DNA of 8,814 nt from positions 1 to 8,814 of the forward strand of contig JAGQQT010000141.1 of NCBI GenBank assembly GCA_020426065.1, read 5' to 3'. A program made the translations under genes and the position numbers. This document shows positions 8,084 through 8,814 of this stretch, piece by piece. Below the pieces are notes generated by a model. That model worked only from the letters and a program-made list of their open reading frames with translations, searched no databases and was not told the origin of the DNA. This DNA is from Planctomycetaceae bacterium (GTDB lineage: Bacteria; Planctomycetota; Planctomycetia; Planctomycetales; Planctomycetaceae). Positions within the stretch are counted from its first letter, which is position 1. Each line of letters starts with the position of its first letter.

Positions 8084-8089
8084 GATTCG
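8073..8089 (+). other. Hairpin straddling the stop codon of the small membrane protein gene
   Basis: CGAATC (8073-8078) and GATTCG (8084-8089) are perfect reverse complements. The five-base loop AATAG contains the TAG stop (8081-8083). No T-run follows. It resembles in placement the hairpin at the flhG stop. Confidence 0.35.
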
Positions 8090-8366
8090 CGAGTCAGCTT
8101 TGCGACCAGGATCGCTCAGGAAGTGCTGCTGATTGATGCATTGTGTTCATGCCTGTCGTGAGCTCAATGAGCTGGTTTCATCAATAACTTCCCGTTCTGG
8201 ACAGTTGTCCGACATGGCTGATGAGCATTCACTCCTCTGGAGTGGACTCTCGGAAACCCTGCCAGATGACTCCCGCCACTTCGGGGATCGATTTCATGTC
8301 AAGCACTAGTGTCTGAACGGACTCAATGGCCGTGAGGTAACAACGAGACACTCAATGGAGGAGTCA
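8084..8366. promoter_or_regulatory. Leader region of the sigma-28 gene, with small dyads and repeats
   Basis: This 283-base spacer has no gene. It holds short dyads: AGCTC/GAGCT (8161-8173), GGACA/TGTCC (8199-8210), CACTCC/GGAGTG with a three-base loop (8230-8244), and the palindrome CACTAGTG (8304-8311). A block CTCAATGG preceded by A recurs at 8321-8329 and 8350-8358, and AGTCAATGG at 8362-8370 spans the start codon. The first copy opens a five-codon frame Met-Ala-Val-Arg-stop (8326-8340). I find no convincing sigma-70 or sigma-28 promoter in it. Confidence 0.4.
8357..8363 (+). promoter_or_regulatory. Ribosome binding site choosing ATG 8367
   Basis: GGAGGAG at 8357-8363 lies five bases (counted from GGAGG) before ATG 8367. 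An in-frame ATG at 8355 overlaps this site and has no good site of its own, so 8367 is preferred; the upstream start would add only MEES. Confidence 0.65.
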
Positions 8367-8814
8367 ATGGCGACAAAACTATCACCAGAGCAGATCCAGG
8401 AAATCTGGGAAGAGTACAAGAAAGATCAGACGAATCAGCGACTTCGCAATCGTCTGATTGAACGGTACCTGCCCCTGGTGCGATATAATGCGGAACGGGT
8501 CTGGGCCAAACTTCCGGAAGGGGTCGATATGAACGACCTCATGTCTGCCGGGGTGTTCGGCCTGATGGATGCGATTGATGCATTCGATATGACCCGCGGG
8601 GTCAAATTCGAAACCTACTGCGTTCCCCGTATTCGGGGAGCCATGCTGGATGAACTGCGAACGATGGACTGGGTTCCCCGTCTGGTTCGCAGTAAAGCCA
8701 GCAAGCTGGAAGCGGCCCGGAAGGCGATTGAAGCCGAAGTCGGAAGACCGCCCACGGATCGCGAACTGGCCGCCAAGCTCGCGCCCACGGATCGCGAACT
8801 GGCCGCCAAGCTCG
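8367..8814 (+). CDS. fliA: FliA/WhiG-family RNA polymerase sigma factor (sigma-28), 3' end cut by the window
   Basis: Alternative sigma factor of the FliA/SigD/WhiG group, expected to direct RNA polymerase to late flagellar promoters. The 149 visible codons cover region 2 (about 25-97), with LRNRLIERYLPLV, DLMSAGVFGLMDAID (57-71), GVKFETYCVPRIRGAMLDEL (78-97), then DWVPRLVR (101-108), the block typical of FliA rather than of sigma-70 or sigma-B. The start of region 3 follows (KASKLEAARKAIEAEVGRPP then TDRELAAKL). Region 4, which reads the -35 element, lies beyond the window. Near the edge the 11-residue unit PTDRELAAKL plus one residue is duplicated in frame by a perfect 33-bp tandem repeat. 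This would lengthen the region-3 helix-turn-helix and is not usual for the family. The position after flhA-flhF-flhG and the small membrane protein supports the flagellar assignment. fliA is used by family; WhiG-like naming is equally possible. Confidence 0.85.
   Translation, partial: MATKLSPEQIQEIWEEYKKDQTNQRLRNRLIERYLPLVRYNAERVWAKLPEGVDMNDLMSAGVFGLMDAIDAFDMTRGVKFETYCVPRIRGAMLDELRTMDWVPRLVRSKASKLEAARKAIEAEVGRPPTDRELAAKLAPTDRELAAKL
8749..8814 (+). repeat. Perfect 33-bp tandem duplication ending at the last base
   Basis: Bases 8749-8781 and 8782-8814 are identical 33-base units, each beginning CGCCCACGGATCGCG and ending CCAAGCTCG. The unit is 11 codons, so the sigma reading frame is kept. The second copy ends exactly at the end of the window. 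In the family, a Gly normally follows the AxKL motif; here the first copy is followed by Ala, the product of the junction. This may be a real slippage duplication or an assembly artefact at a contig end. Confidence 0.95.

Overview
The window reads as bacterial chromosome and holds a flagellar export, placement and sigma-factor cluster. Everything from 2340 to the right edge is on the + strand: ruvX, flhA, flhF, flhG, a small two-helix membrane protein, and a flagellar-type sigma-28 gene cut by the window end. The flhA-flhF-flhG-small membrane protein-sigma-28 order, the CTG/GAA-rich codon use and a PAS-GAF-receiver protein nearby fit Planctomycetota best. That assignment is inference from gene content and remembered protein style; no rRNA or other taxonomic marker is present.

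Layout. (1) 1-73, minus strand: the first 24 codons of a membrane-anchored protein that leaves the window on the left, with a good ribosome binding site. (2) 74-628: a 555-base, GC-rich divergent intergenic region, unusually rich in perfect inverted repeats. It ends in a convincing sigma-70 type promoter (552-580) and a ribosome binding site. (3) 629-2338: a TTG-started, 569-residue signalling protein with a degenerate N-terminal receiver-like part, PAS, GAF, a kinase-like dimerisation helix without the His, and an intact C-terminal receiver. (4) 2340-2837: RuvX/YqgF. (5) 2838-3108: spacer with several short dyads. (6) 3109-5235 flhA, 5287-6636 flhF, 6700-7602 flhG. (7) 7769-8083: unidentified small membrane protein. 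(8) 8367-8814: 5' part of a FliA/WhiG-family sigma gene, ending in a perfect 33-bp tandem duplication that stops exactly at the last base.

How the genes work together. FlhA is the central membrane protein of the flagellar export gate. FlhF (SRP-type GTPase) and FlhG (MinD-type ATPase) set where and how many flagella form; this FlhG keeps the N-terminal DQAxxLR motif known to stimulate FlhF GTPase. The sigma-28 factor would transcribe late flagellar genes. The small membrane protein sits between placement and sigma genes and may be an uncharacterised flagellar accessory.

Cautions. Glycine codon choice changes sharply at the 2338/2340 boundary (mostly GGC before, GGA/GGT after), so transfer or a chimeric join must be considered. 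The terminal tandem repeat may be an assembly artefact. I found no CRISPR array, tRNA, rRNA or insertion sequence.
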